The notes under the pieces were generated by a model. It searched no databases. It saw only the letters and a program-made list of their open reading frames with translations, and was not told the DNA's origin. Both the position numbers and the translations under genes were made by a program. Shown in pieces: positions 12,898 through 23,400 of a DNA stretch of 64,000 nucleotides (positions within the stretch are counted from its first letter, which is position 1; each line of letters starts with the position of its first letter). Source of the DNA: Glebionis coronaria (lineage: Eukaryota; Streptophyta; Magnoliopsida; Asterales; Asteraceae); the NCBI GenBank assembly GCA_025667525.1, contig CM046876.1, positions 569,529,469 through 569,593,468 on the forward strand. The letters run 5' to 3'.

Positions 12898-12942
12898 GGG
12901 AGGAAGCTTCCTAAGCTCCTCCCTAATCACCCCTATATATAG
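12898..12942 (+). promoter_or_regulatory. LTR promoter: palindrome plus TATA box
   Basis: GGGAGGA and TCCTCCC arms (7 bp) flank a perfect GGAAGCTTCC palindrome, and the TATATATA box follows about 10 bp later. The same arrangement is kept in the right LTR (about 18158-18203). The TATA call rests on sequence and position only. Confidence 0.6.
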
Positions 12943-13387
12943 CTGATCCTAGTTTCATTTTCATGTTGTTGGTGGCTTGACAAGCCACACTTCCACCATT
13001 TTCATTTCTTGTCATTTAATTTCTTGCAATTTAATTTCATGTTATGCACTTTTGATTTCTTCAATTCAAGTAAGTCTTTTTATTTTGGAATCTTTTCTTT
13101 TAATCAAGTTCTTATCTTTAATCATCTTCTTCTCCCTTTCTTACTTTGCTTCTCTTTGATTCATGTTCATCCTTGATTTGTTTTCATCTTAATGCTTATT
13201 TGATCTAAAGTTTTCTTAAAAATTTCATCTTTTTAAAAGTTTGATTTGAATGTTTGCTTATTTTTAAGTTTGATAAGTTGTTATTCATGCTTATTAAGTC
13301 AATTTTGATTTAGATTCGTGCAAGTTTTAGTTTGAGCTTATTAACCATAGCTTATTGCTTTTGCTTAATTTTCGGATCAAAAAGTTA

Positions 13388-13416
13388 GATCGGAAAGGGT
13401 AAACCCCTTTCCAATC
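13388..13416. repeat. Hairpin GATCGGAAAGGG/CCCTTTCCAATC
   Basis: A 12-13-bp stem with a TAAA loop at the head of the 12-bp array; a second small hairpin (CCAATCA-CCT-TGATTGG) follows at 13437-13453. The CGGAAAGGGG and CCCCTTTCC phrases reappear at 19878-19890 and 31689-31700 in other elements. The matching copy in the right LTR is at about 18649-18677. Confidence 0.7.
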
Positions 13417-13465
13417 ACGTATTCCAATCACGTATTCCAATCACCTTGATTGGAAAAGGGTTTTA

Positions 13466-13849
13466 CATTCCAATCAGCATTCCAATCAACATTCCAATCA
13501 GCATTCCAATCAACATTCCAATCAGCATTCCAATCAACATTCCAATCAGTATTCCAATCAACATTCCAATCAGCATTTCAATCAACATTCCAATTAGCAT
13601 TCCTATTAGCATTCCAATCAACATTCCAATCAGCATTCCAATCAGCATTCCAATCAGCATTCCAATCAACATTCCAATCAACATTCCAACCAACATTCCA
13701 ATCAGCATTCCAATCAACATTCCAATCAACATTCCAATCAGCATTCCAATCAACATTCCAATTAGCATTCCTATTAGCATTCCAATCAGCATTCCTATCA
13801 GCATTCCTATCAGCATTCCTTTTAGCATTTCTTTCAGCATTCCTTTTAC
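13466..13849. repeat. 12-bp tandem array, 32 units
   Basis: Exactly 384 bp of CATTCCAATCA(G/A) units, decaying toward the 3' end into CATTCCTATCAG and CATTCCTTTTAG variants. Because 12 is divisible by 3 and the unit has no stop, several frames stay open by chance, giving spurious ORFs of 125-146 codons on both strands. Confidence 0.95.
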
Positions 13850-14005
13850 TTATCGCAATTTACATTTTCATTTTACTTAGTAATAGATAACCAAACCATT
13901 TTCATTTCCACCAAAAACAATTGAGTCGCACTTTGAACCGGAAATCAATTCGAGAAGATACCGAGAAAACGAACTTTTCCAACTAGTAAAATCTTTACAT
14001 TAAAA

Positions 14006-14020
14006 TGGCGCCGCTGCCGG
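14006..14020 (+). other. Primer-binding site, Athila/Tat type
   Basis: TGGCGCCGCTGCCGG, three bases after the LTR. From memory, Athila/Tat elements carry TGGCGCCGTTGCCGGGGA; this site differs at one position over its 15 bases. Confidence 0.75.
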
Positions 14021-14210
14021 CTCTTTTCGTGACGATTAAAGGTTTTTTTTGAGAGACACGTTGGCTTTTGGGACCCGTTCACTTGTGAACGTTATTTTTC
14101 GTGTCCAAAAATTTTCAAAAAAATCCAAAAACATTTGAAAAATCATAAAAAGCATTTCTTTTTCAAAGTTTTGCACCAAAAATATTCTTCTTGCTTATCT
14201 ATCTTTCTTT

Positions 14211-15860
14211 ATGGATTTTTATGTCCATTGCGTCGGGTGTGGGAGACGATTGTACGGGAACGACTCTTGTCAATGGTGTACATGTGAGCGGTGCGGAAAC
14301 GATATCGACAACAGACAATTCGGATTTTGTCCCTTGTGCAACTCGACTAATTCATTCTTTTTGAACCCACATCCTGTTCCCCCGTACATCTATTGTGGAA
14401 GCGATTCTCATTGGCATGTTTCGTGCCCGGTTCGATACCCGTATGGTCACGGGCAAGAACCGGGGTACAATTATGACAATGAAAATAGCTATCCACAAGA
14501 CGCACCCAGTCTTTTTCCTCACCCGTTTTGCAACAACTATGGGGGTCCTCACGAAAGTTTTCACTGTCCTACAGGGGATCACAATTACTATAATTATACC
14601 CCTTCCAGTTTTGACCAACCCCTGCAATACCCAATTGATCATCAGCCTCGTCACGGGATGAGTTACCAAGAACCAATTGACGATCTTGCTACAGCCTTTC
14701 AAGAACAAAGAAACGATCTTGCTGCAGCTTTTCAAGAACAAAGCAAAGAGCTTTTACACACGCTGCAAACTTATATGGAGTCATTTTTACAGCAGCGAGA
14801 TCAGACGAGCACTCATATCCCTGAGCTTATTATTGGCCCTTTAGGTAATGAGGAGAGCGATGACGATATTGAGGTTATTTTCGACGAGGAGGAATTTCTA
14901 AAGCAAAGCAAAACTTCTCCCATTCCTCCTTCATCTATTGCTATCACACCCGAGGAGCCCGTTGGCTCTCTCATAATAGAGGATCAGCATCTTGACATTA
15001 TCTCGGCTATGGAATCGGACAAATCCCTAAAGTCTAGTGTCGAGGAACTTGTCGTCATCCCAAGTGAGCCCGCGGGTGTTCCGGAAAATTTGTGTGATGT
15101 GCCGACTTTTGTGGAGCTTACGGACAAGTTTGCTTCGCTAGTCAATGATCACATACTCACAACTCCACATCCGATATTTGATCCTCCCAACGAGAGTTCA
15201 ACATGTGGTGAGTATGATGATTTCGTCTTCGAGCCAGAGATTGCGGAAATTATCGACCGAGAGCTAGCTCTTTTGCCTCCGCTTCCACCTACAAGCGAGG
15301 TTGACTTTTCCAACATCGATACCGAACTTGATGAGTTGGAACGTCTTATTTTTCATAATAATGACGAACCAACTAACATGCCCAAACATCCTATTCTCGA
15401 GGAGTTACCTAATCAACACTCCTCTTATGATAATTACGTTTACCACATTCGTGAGGATTTACCTTATCAACAATCCCCACAAATGAATGATGGTTTCGTA
15501 CTTGATCGTGATCTTTTCAACCGAGTTTCTACACTCCTTATCCACGATGATATTCACAAGATCTACTTTCATGAGGATCAATGCTTTGACCCGGGAGGTG
15601 ACATGGACCATTATATTATTGATAACTTTACGGCTTTGCCAATTGGTCTGCATCCATTGTCTTTGGAGGATGACAATGTGATTCCCTTACCCACCCCACC
15701 TCCCGTCAATCTGGATTTCACTTGCTTTTCTTATATTGAGCAGACTTTCCTACCATTCAAGACTTATCCTCCCGCCTCTCCTTTGTTAATGTCCTCCGGG
15801 AACGAGGACAAGGTCTTTGATCCAGGTATCACATTCGAGGCTTCCCCATGGACCATTTAA
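14211..15860 (+). CDS. Cys-rich, acidic protein of a non-autonomous LTR element
   Basis: Intact 549-residue ORF, the only one in the element. Residues 7-43 hold eight cysteines in paired spacing (CVGC, CQWCTCERC, CPLC), a probable zinc ribbon. Residues 59-72 look like a CX2CX4HX4C knuckle whose first Cys is Tyr59 (YIYCGSDSHWHVSC). Tandem FQEQ-containing repeats and a Gln-rich helix occupy about 155-200. The rest is acidic and Pro-rich, ending in FLPFKTYPPASP and GNEDKVFDPGI. I recall closely similar proteins being common in Asteraceae annotations, sometimes mislabelled as RT-domain proteins. No RT, protease or integrase motif is present. It may be a gag-like RNA-binding protein; function unknown. 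The start is the first in-frame ATG after the leader. Confidence 0.75.
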   Translation: MDFYVHCVGCGRRLYGNDSCQWCTCERCGNDIDNRQFGFCPLCNSTNSFFLNPHPVPPYIYCGSDSHWHVSCPVRYPYGHGQEPGYNYDNENSYPQDAPSLFPHPFCNNYGGPHESFHCPTGDHNYYNYTPSSFDQPLQYPIDHQPRHGMSYQEPIDDLATAFQEQRNDLAAAFQEQSKELLHTLQTYMESFLQQRDQTSTHIPELIIGPLGNEESDDDIEVIFDEEEFLKQSKTSPIPPSSIAITPEEPVGSLIIEDQHLDIISAMESDKSLKSSVEELVVIPSEPAGVPENLCDVPTFVELTDKFASLVNDHILTTPHPIFDPPNESSTCGEYDDFVFEPEIAEIIDRELALLPPLPPTSEVDFSNIDTELDELERLIFHNNDEPTNMPKHPILEELPNQHSSYDNYVYHIREDLPYQQSPQMNDGFVLDRDLFNRVSTLLIHDDIHKIYFHEDQCFDPGGDMDHYIIDNFTALPIGLHPLSLEDDNVIPLPTPPPVNLDFTCFSYIEQTFLPFKTYPPASPLLMSSGNEDKVFDPGITFEASPWTI

Positions 15861-15868
15861 TTCGGGGA

Positions 15869-15925
15869 CGAGTCAGGCTCGTGACTCGGTTAAAAAAAAC
15901 AAGCGCTTTTTGGGAGGCAACCCAA
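15869..15925 (+). terminator. Two hairpins directly after the ORF
   Basis: CGAGTCA-GGCTCG-TGACTCG (perfect 7-bp stem, 15869-15888), then TTGGG-AGGCAA-CCCAA (15910-15925) after AAGCGCTT. The second resembles the GGGAGGCAACCC phrase that I recall after the gag-pol ORF of many Athila/Tat elements. Role (RNA structure, export or packaging) is unknown; they are not bacterial terminators, and the type label only marks their position after the gene. Confidence 0.55.
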
Positions 15926-15954
15926 TTATCTATCTATCTTTCCTGTTTTCACCA

Positions 15955-16260
15955 TAAGTGTAGGGGGAGCCCCGTTGGTGTTTCTTGTTCTCTTTCTTAT
16001 CATGTGCAGGGATTAGAGCTTCAAAGACACACTCTTGATGACTTTTGACGAACCGTGATTCCGTGTTCCCTTCTTCCCGGTTCTATCCTAAACTCTTTTC
16101 GATTCACTATTTTATATTTGTCAATATTAAAATAAGAATCTCTTTAGTGGTCTTTTCCTTAACGAGATCTAAACAAAGTGCACAATGTCCTAAGTGTAGG
16201 GGAGTTTACTCTCACATGCTTAAACATTGAGGACAATGTTTATATTAAGTGTAGGGGGGA
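15955..16260 (+). other. Internal TAAGTGTAGGGG purine-tract copies
   Basis: Three copies of TAAGTGTAGGGG(G) at 15955, 16191 and 16246, matching the terminal tract at 17726-17740. The third follows a hairpin, AACATTG-AGGA-CAATGTT (16223-16240). Confidence 0.75.
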
Positions 16261-17700
16261 CTTCTATCGAAGTTAAGTGGTCTTTTCCTTGTATTTGTCC
16301 TCATTTTAACCGGAAAATCAATTTTTCGACATTTTTCAAAATTTTTAATCTATTTTGGCCTAGTTGTAGTCTCCTTTATTTTTGTTACTTTCTAGCATTT
16401 TAATAAAATGGTTTTAGCAAGTTTAGATATCTTAGATATATTAGGCCCGTTGTGAATATTTTGACTCAACCCGAGTTTACTTATCCAAGTTTACTCTAGC
16501 TAGTATCCTCAACCATGTAGACCTTAATTGGTTTATTAGGCTAAGCATCCACGAGTCTCATTCCTTGAGATTTTAAATTATGGAGAACGAGAAATGATAG
16601 AGTTGGTTACAAGTTTGGTATTCTCTCATTAACTTATGTGAGTTAATTATGATCTTTTTCTCCCATCACTTGCTAATAAATTATCTGCAATAAGTAAGGT
16701 CGTACGATTTGAAAAGTTACTTAGCTTCTAGCCCAAGATCGTTTAAAAGTTGCTCGGTAATGATAAGAGTTCATAGCCAAGGCATAACTTATGAAGCGTG
16801 GCGCGAAGATTGGCGAGTCCGAAAAGGCCCTAACAAGGCATGAGGATTCAATTTTATTGCTGAAGATCCAAAGTGATGTGAAAAGCATTATTCCCAAAAT
16901 CAATATGAAGGATCAAGACTCACGACGAAAAGCAATCAACTCCCATAAAGATCATGGAGAAGTCTATCCGAAAAGACCCTAACAAGGTATGAGGATAAAT
17001 AGATCCAAGTCCGAAAAGGAGGCGGATCGTTGTATCTCAAAATCCCAATTATAGATTGAAGAAATAATCATGAAGTCATGGTCAACAAAGCTGGAGTACC
17101 CCTCAAAAGTCTCCAAGTGAAGAAACTCTATAACGAAGAGAAGACCATTATCTCAAAAACGTCTCTCGAAGATATGAAGTATGAAGTACATGCCAAATAT
17201 CGGCCCGAGAAAGGTCTCAAATCGTGAACCAAGTTATGCCAAGATATGAACTTTTTGATATCCCGAGAAGCAGTTTTAAGAGATTTTGTCCTTTAGCTAA
17301 CTATTGATCAAATCGTCCTACTTTGCTTTCAGCCTAAATAAATTATCGAAATAAGTCAACAATGCATCCTCGTGATCATTCAAGACATCAATAAAATATA
17401 AGAGATACTCGTAGGAATAAGGGAGTTTAAGTGATTAATTGAACCACATGAGTAAATGTTTGTTATGATAACTTGTACTAACAATGATCTTGTTTTTAAG
17501 CTTGGCATGAGGAACGTGAAACTTGAGGGTGATGAACATTCATGAAACACAAGACCTAATGTAAGTCTTAGATTTCTTTACAAGTTTCTTCCTTGTTGCA
17601 TCTTGTTATTTTCTATCTTTTTGATTTTCCTTAGTTGTTTAATAAAGGCCAAGGTAGGTTGATTATGATGGAAAATGTAAAACGTGCTTTGTAACTAATG
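16261..17700 (+). other. Non-coding 3' tail of the gypsy-like element
   Basis: About 1.4 kb without a supported gene. It contains a diverged direct repeat of roughly 30 bp (TCCGAAAAG...CCCTAACAAGG) at 16818 and 16967, with a shorter copy at 17009. Otherwise AT-rich unique sequence. Confidence 0.55.
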
Positions 17701-17740
17701 CATTGCATGAGGACATTGCAATGGTTAAGTGTAGGGGATT
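17701..17740 (+). other. Hairpin and terminal polypurine tract
   Basis: CATTGCA-TGAGGACAT-TGCAATG hairpin (17701-17723), then TTAAGTGTAGGGGATT ending at the LTR boundary. Confidence 0.75.
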
Positions 17741-19215
17741 TGATAGGTGTGAAAACACCCATCCTTTTTACCACTTAATTACAATAATAACCAAGCCAAA
17801 ACGTGTATTTTATGTCATTTATGTCGGAATTATGCGTGGTTTGTGTTTTTGTTGTGATTTAGGACGAAAAGGTGAAAAGTGGAGAAAACACGGCATTCAC
17901 GGGCTTTTATCGAAGAAAAAGACGAAAGATGAAGTCGAAAGATCAAGAGTGGAAACAGAACGGAAGTCCAAGACCAATTCTGAAGATTTATCGAAGAAAA
18001 AGTTAAAGGACGGAAGTTTACTAAAAAACCGAAGAACTCGAGTCTTATTTATAAAGAAAAATCAAGACGAGTTAAAGAAATCCCAAGACAAAGTCCAAGA
18101 TTAACAAAAGATAAAGAAGAAAAGGACTTAAGTGTGCAATTAAGGCAAAGAGGAAAGAGGGAGGAAGCTTCCTAAGCTCCTCCCTAATCACCCCTATATA
18201 TAGATGATCCTAGTTTCATTTTCATGTTGTTGGTGGCTTGACAAGCCACACTTCCACCATTTTCATTTCTTCTCATTTAATTTCTTGCAATTTAATTTCA
18301 TGTTATGCACTTTTAATTTCTTCAATTCAAGTAAGTCTTTTTATTTTGGAATCTTTTCTTTTAATCAAGTTCTTATCTTTAATCATATTCTTCTCCCTTT
18401 CTTACTTTGCTTCTCTTTGATTCATGTTCATCCTTGATTTGTTTTCATCTTAATGCTTATTTGATCTAAAGTTTTCTTAAAAAGTTCATCTTTTTAAAAG
18501 TTTGATTTGAAAGTTTGCTTATTTTTAAGTTTGACAAGTTGTTATTCATGCTTATTAAGTCAATTTTGATTTAGATTCGTGCAAGTTTTAGTTTGAGCTT
18601 ATTAACCATAGCTTATTGCTTTTGCTTAATTTTCGGATAAAAAAGTTAGATCGGAAAGGGTAAACCCCTTTCCAATCACGTATTCCAATCACGTATTCCA
18701 ATCACCTTGATTGGAAAAGGGTTTTACATTCCAATCAGCATTCCAATCAACATTCCAATCAGCATTCCAATCAACATTCCAATCAGCATTCCAATCAACA
18801 TTCCAATCAGCATTCCTATTAGAATTCCAATCAACATTCCAATCAGCATTCCAATCAGCATTCCAATCAACATTCCAATCAGCATTCCAACCAACATTCC
18901 AATCAGCATTCCAATCAACATTCCAATCAGCATTCCAATCAACATTCCAATCAGCATTCCAATCAACATTCCAATTATCATTCCTATTAGCATTCCAATC
19001 AGCATTCCTATCAGCATTCCTATCAGCATTCCTTTTAGCATTTCTTTCAGCATTCCTTTTACTTATCGCAATTTACATTTTCATTTTACTTAGTAACAGA
19101 TAACCAAACCATTTTCATTTCCACCAAGAACAATTGAGTCGTACTTTGAACCGGAAATCAATTCGAGAAGATAACGAGAAAACAAACTTTTTCAACTAGT
19201 AAAATCTTTACATTA
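17741..19215 (+). repeat. 3' LTR of the gypsy-like element (1475 bp)
   Basis: Direct repeat of 12480-14002. It is 48 bp shorter, accounted for by four fewer 12-bp units (28 units at 18727-19062). Confidence 0.92.
18727..19062. repeat. 12-bp tandem array, 28 units
   Basis: 336 bp of CATTCCAATCA(G/A) units, the LTR counterpart of 13466-13849. The same unit variants occur in slightly different order. Confidence 0.95.
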
Positions 19216-19278
19216 ATATCCATCGCAATGTTGGGAAAATTTTGGCAGCATGACGCCTAATACACCATTGCGATGAAT

Positions 19279-19598
19279 TGTTAGAAATACGTTTTTACGT
19301 ATTTAGGAAGATTCGGTCACTCCGACAATATACTTAGTAGTAGCTCGTAGTCTAGACATCTTTATTAAACAAACAAAGCCAAGCCTAGCCTACAACATGT
19401 GTAGGTCGGCCCAACAATGTAAGCCCAAGCCCATCACAAGGCTTGGGTATATAAACCCTCTCCTTTGATGGAGAGGGTGTGTGGTTTCATAATTTTCACA
19501 TAGTTATTCTTACTTTCTCTCTCTAGCTTTGTGTGAAATCCACCATCTCTCTATCTCTTTCTCTCTCTAAAAACATAAGCAAGATTTACAATCCTACA
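19279..19598 (+). repeat. 5' LTR of the young copia element
   Basis: 320 bp. TATA box TATATAAA at 19448-19455, followed by CCCTCTCC...GGAGAGGG, a short inverted repeat that would lie near the RNA 5' end, and CT-rich sequence. Identical to 31207-31526 except for two transitions. Confidence 0.95.
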
Positions 19599-19600
19599 AA

Positions 19601-19614
19601 TGGTATCAAGAGCC
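19601..19614 (+). other. Primer-binding site, initiator-Met tRNA type
   Basis: TGGTATCAAGAGCC; compared with the standard TGGTATCAGAGCC it has one inserted A. Confidence 0.75.
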
Positions 19615-19863
19615 ATGGGATGATTACTTGGTTTTTGTGTTTGTGTTCTTGATTTACACGCCTATTTTGATCCTTATTACACACGTCCAAATTTTTTTTT
19701 TTGTGTTTTTGATGGTTTTTTCTTGATACAAATCTTCTATATAGTTGTGGTAGGGATTTGGTATAGTTACTTTGGCTAAAAACACAAAATTTTTGGGTGT
19801 TTTGATCATTTTTTGGCTTAAAATCACGAATTGGTTGAGTTTTGTCCGAGAAAAGTGGAAATT

Positions 19864-20249
19864 ATTCCGATCTGGTCATCGGAAAGGGGTTTATAGTACA
19901 TTCCGATCAGTATAATCAGAATAGGGTTTAGGTATTCCGATCACAGCATTCCGATTAGTATTCAGATTGGTATTCCGATCACGGCATTCCGATTGGTATT
20001 CAGATTGGTATTCAGATTTGGTATTCCGATCACAACATTCCGATTGGTATTCAGATTGGTATTCCGATCACAGCATTCCGATTGGTATTCAGATTGGTAT
20101 TCCGATCACGGCATTCCGATTGGTATTCAGATTTGGTATTCCGATCACGGCATTCCGATTGGTATTCAAATTAAGTATTCCGATTAGGTTTTCCGATAAC
20201 TCATTCCGATCATCATTCCGATCACTATTCCGATCACTATTCCGATAAC
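19864..20249. repeat. ATTCCGAT-based array in the copia 5' leader
   Basis: Units ATTCCGATCAC, ATTCCGATTGGT and ATTCAGATTGGT alternate to make a roughly 38-bp higher-order repeat present about six times, then decay. The array is preceded by CATCGGAAAGGGGTTTA. It lies between the primer site and the gag start, so it is transcribed but untranslated. Open frames across it are repeat artefacts. Confidence 0.9.
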
Positions 20250-20424
20250 AAAATTATTCCTTAAAAAATTTCGAACCGTGTGTAATTTTGACTTGGAATT
20301 TTTGGTTTATTGAGAACATATTTTAGGGGATTTTAACATTGTTTCTCGACTTCAACTCACAACAACAAACACATTTACTTTCTTTCATTGATCGATCAAA
20401 GTTTGTAAATCTTAACTTATTGAA

Positions 20425-23400
20425 ATGGAGTACACATCTCTTACGGATAAGTCCATCCTCTCGGGTACGGATAATCGTCCACCAATGTTGGTGAAGACTA
20501 TGTATGAGGAATGGGCTTCCCGAATGGAACTTTATATGTTGAACAAGGAGAATGGACATCTAATTTGGGCATCGGTGCTCAATGGACCATTAGATTATGG
20601 TACAGTGACGGAAGGTACGACTACTCATCCTCGCACAACGGGTGAGTTGACTGGAGATATGAAGATTCAAGATAAATGTGATAAGTATGCTACAAACATC
20701 ATTCTCCAAGCCCTTCCTCCAGATGTCTACAAACTCGTCAGCAAACATAAAGTTGCCAAAGAGTTATGGGATAGAATTCGTATTCTAATGCAAGGCACCT
20801 CGTTAACTACACAAGAACGAGAGTGTAAGCTTTATGATACTTTTGATAAGTTTGCCTATGTGCCAGGGGAGACTCTGAATGATTACTATCTGAGATTTAC
20901 TCTATTGTTGAATGAGCTCAATATCTATGGCATGACAATTCCTACCTTTCAATTGAACACCAAGTATTTGAACACTCTTCCTTCAGAATGGAAAAAATAC
21001 GTGACGGATGTTAAATTGGCTAAGGACTTGCATAACACCAATGTGGATCAACTTCAAGCTTTTCTTCAACAACACGAATGCCATGTGATCGAGGCTCGGT
21101 TGTCTACACCTCAAGTTCATGATCCACTTGCAATGTATGCTTCTCAACAAAACATGGCTTATACTTATCAACAACCATCATACTTGCAGCAGCCACCACC
21201 ACACATCTATCAACAACCATCTTATCAACCACCAATGATGCCACAGCAAGAATATCAACAAAGTGTTCATCAACAATCTTTTCCACAGCAACCACAATAT
21301 CAGACATCCCCATCACAAGCCAACACTTCTCCATTGGGCTATACTCCTCAGCAAGGATATTTTCCAATAGAAGCACAACCAGCACAAGCTTTCTACTCTA
21401 ATGAACTTCCACCAATCCAAGCACCGGTCTTTACTCCAAATGATACGCCAGCTGATGTTCTAAACCATCTCACTGCTTACTTGTCAAAACTTGTTGCAAC
21501 TAGAGGATTTCCACCAACAAACAATCAGCTCCGCACCTCTTCAAATCCTCGACAACAAGCCACTGTTCAAGATGGTCAAGTGACGGTGCAACCTATTCAG
21601 GGAAGGCAAAATTCATATGGACCTCCTACAAGGACTGGGAACAATCAAGCTGTGACTTCTCAAGCTAGTGGAAATGGAAGTCCTATTGGTCCTAAAAAGG
21701 CTGTGACTTGCTACAATTGCCGAGGACAAGGTCATATGGCTAGGGAATGCACTCAGCCGAAAAGGAGGAGGGATGATGCATGGTTTCGTGAGAAGATGTA
21801 TTTGGTTGATGCTCAGTCTAAGGGGAGAATCTTGGATTCAGAGGAGTTAGCATTTCTTGCAGACCCAGGGGCAACAGATACTGAAGGCATTGCAGTCGTT
21901 TCTACTTCTAATGCAGCTTATCAAGCGGACGATCTTGATGCATACGATTCGGATTGTGATGACATTCACTCTGCCCAAGCTGCTCTCGTTGCTAATCTCT
22001 TTCACTACGGTTCTGATGTCATCAGTGAGGTACCAACCACATATAATAATATTGATGATAACCAACATCAAGTTGGGCATGAAAATGACAACCTCGAACA
22101 GCATTCGGGAACTAGTAATTCAAATGATGTGGTACCCAAACCTACACATTTGAGTGAACCTCAACCAAATGCTACGACGGGTATGGAATCTTATGCTCAA
22201 CATGATTTGGTCATGGTGCCTAAACATATTATTGATCAAATGCATATGGCCCTCAGACAATCCGTAGATACCAATTCCACCCTAACTGCTGAGCTTGTGT
22301 TGCATAAAGAAAAGGTCAAAACTCTTGAAATGGTCCCTCAAGAAGAGAAAATAACATGTTCTGAATTTGACCAATTTCGTTTTGAAAAGATTGAACACTT
22401 GAAAGAAATAGAATCATTAAAAGCTAATCTTTCCAATGAATTAAAAGAAAAAGAGTCGGTTGTCAATGATTTTCAGAAACTTAAAATGGATTTCGAAACT
22501 CTCGAGTCTAAAAAGGTTGAATCGGAAATTAATGCTACCAAACTTCTTAAATTCAAAGAACAACAGCTTTTAAAACAATACTCTTCCACAGAAAAGGTTC
22601 ATCTTTTAACTAAATCATTTAAAGAACTCGAACTTAAACGTCTTCAAGATTTACCACCTAATCCCGGTTATGCAAAACAAGCTCAGGAATATATTCCCGG
22701 TCTTTATGATATGACCATAATTGGAAAATCGAAAGAAGCACCTTTTGTTCGTAGTACTGAGGAGACACAATCACTTGGGGATGAAACTCATTCTAAAATG
22801 CTTTCAAAATTCCATACAATTGATTATGATCAACATAACAAAGATCAATTTTCGAAAAAGACACGCATTCGCTTACAAAAGGAATTAGCAGAATTAACAG
22901 TTCTTGTGCCCCAAAGTTTGTCAAATGAAAACCTTCCTAGTACGTCTCCTACACTCGTCAAAAAGGATTTAACGAAGTTAATTCCACCGGTAAGTAAGGC
23001 GTCCGTTAACTTAAATACGGTTCACCAACACTTAGCCGATTTTGACAAGGTCATTTTGGAACGTACGACGGCCACGGCCATAACGGAAGGTGAATTGAAC
23101 TTTGAGCACACTATAGCTGCGTTTCGAGATGAAATTGTTCCGTTTGTAAACATTGTTAAAGCTTGTCTTCGTAATATTGATCAAGATTTGTTCTTGGAAA
23201 TAGAAGAAGTTAGACGTGTTTTCAATGAAATGGAAGATGCTTATGAAAACAGTTTACTTGAAATAGAACGGGTTTCACGCCATAATGATCTGCTTCTGAA
23301 TCAAGTGATGTCTCATGACATAGTTTCTGTCTGTGTGAATACAAGTGTTGATAATGATTCTATTGTGCATAATGTTGAATTTGTGGATAATGTGGTAGAT

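Larger units (their letters stand above)
12480..14002 (+). repeat. 5' LTR of the gypsy-like element (1523 bp)
   Basis: Identical in layout to 17741-19215. It holds a TATA box (CTATATATAG at about 12932), immediately preceded by an inverted repeat (GGGAGGA...TCCTCCC around a GGAAGCTTCC palindrome, 12898-12923). A 32-unit 12-bp repeat array lies in the downstream (R/U5) part. Confidence 0.92.
12480..19215 (+). mobile_element. Non-autonomous Ty3/gypsy-like element with one ORF
   Basis: LTRs of 1523 and 1475 bp (TGATAGGTG...TTTACATTA) are flanked by a perfect 5-bp duplication, ATATC, at 12475-12479 and 19216-19220. The primer site TGGCGCCGCTGCCGG follows the left LTR by 3 bp; this form is typical of the Athila/Tat branch of Ty3/gypsy. 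Internal order is primer site, one 549-codon ORF, two hairpins, a 1.5-kb non-coding tail and a purine tract. No protease, RT, RNase H or integrase is present, so it must move using enzymes from another element. LTRs differ by about 2% by eye. Confidence 0.88.

Noticed and set aside
13466..13849. CRISPR-like array
   Set aside because: Units are 12 bp with no unique spacers, inside a plant LTR; it is a simple tandem repeat.
13446..13890. Open frames of 125-146 codons on both strands (also 18707-19103)
   Set aside because: They are by-products of a 12-bp repeat without stop codons; three frames are open at once and the peptides are simple four-residue repeats.
14352..14741. 129-codon minus-strand ORF
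   Set aside because: Antisense shadow of the 549-residue ORF.
19967..20248. 93-codon plus-strand ORF in the copia leader
   Set aside because: Lies wholly in the ATTCCGAT array, and another frame is open across the same repeats.
21104..21385. 93-codon minus-strand ORF within gag
   Set aside because: Antisense shadow of the Gln/Pro-rich part of gag, with a low-complexity Val-rich product.
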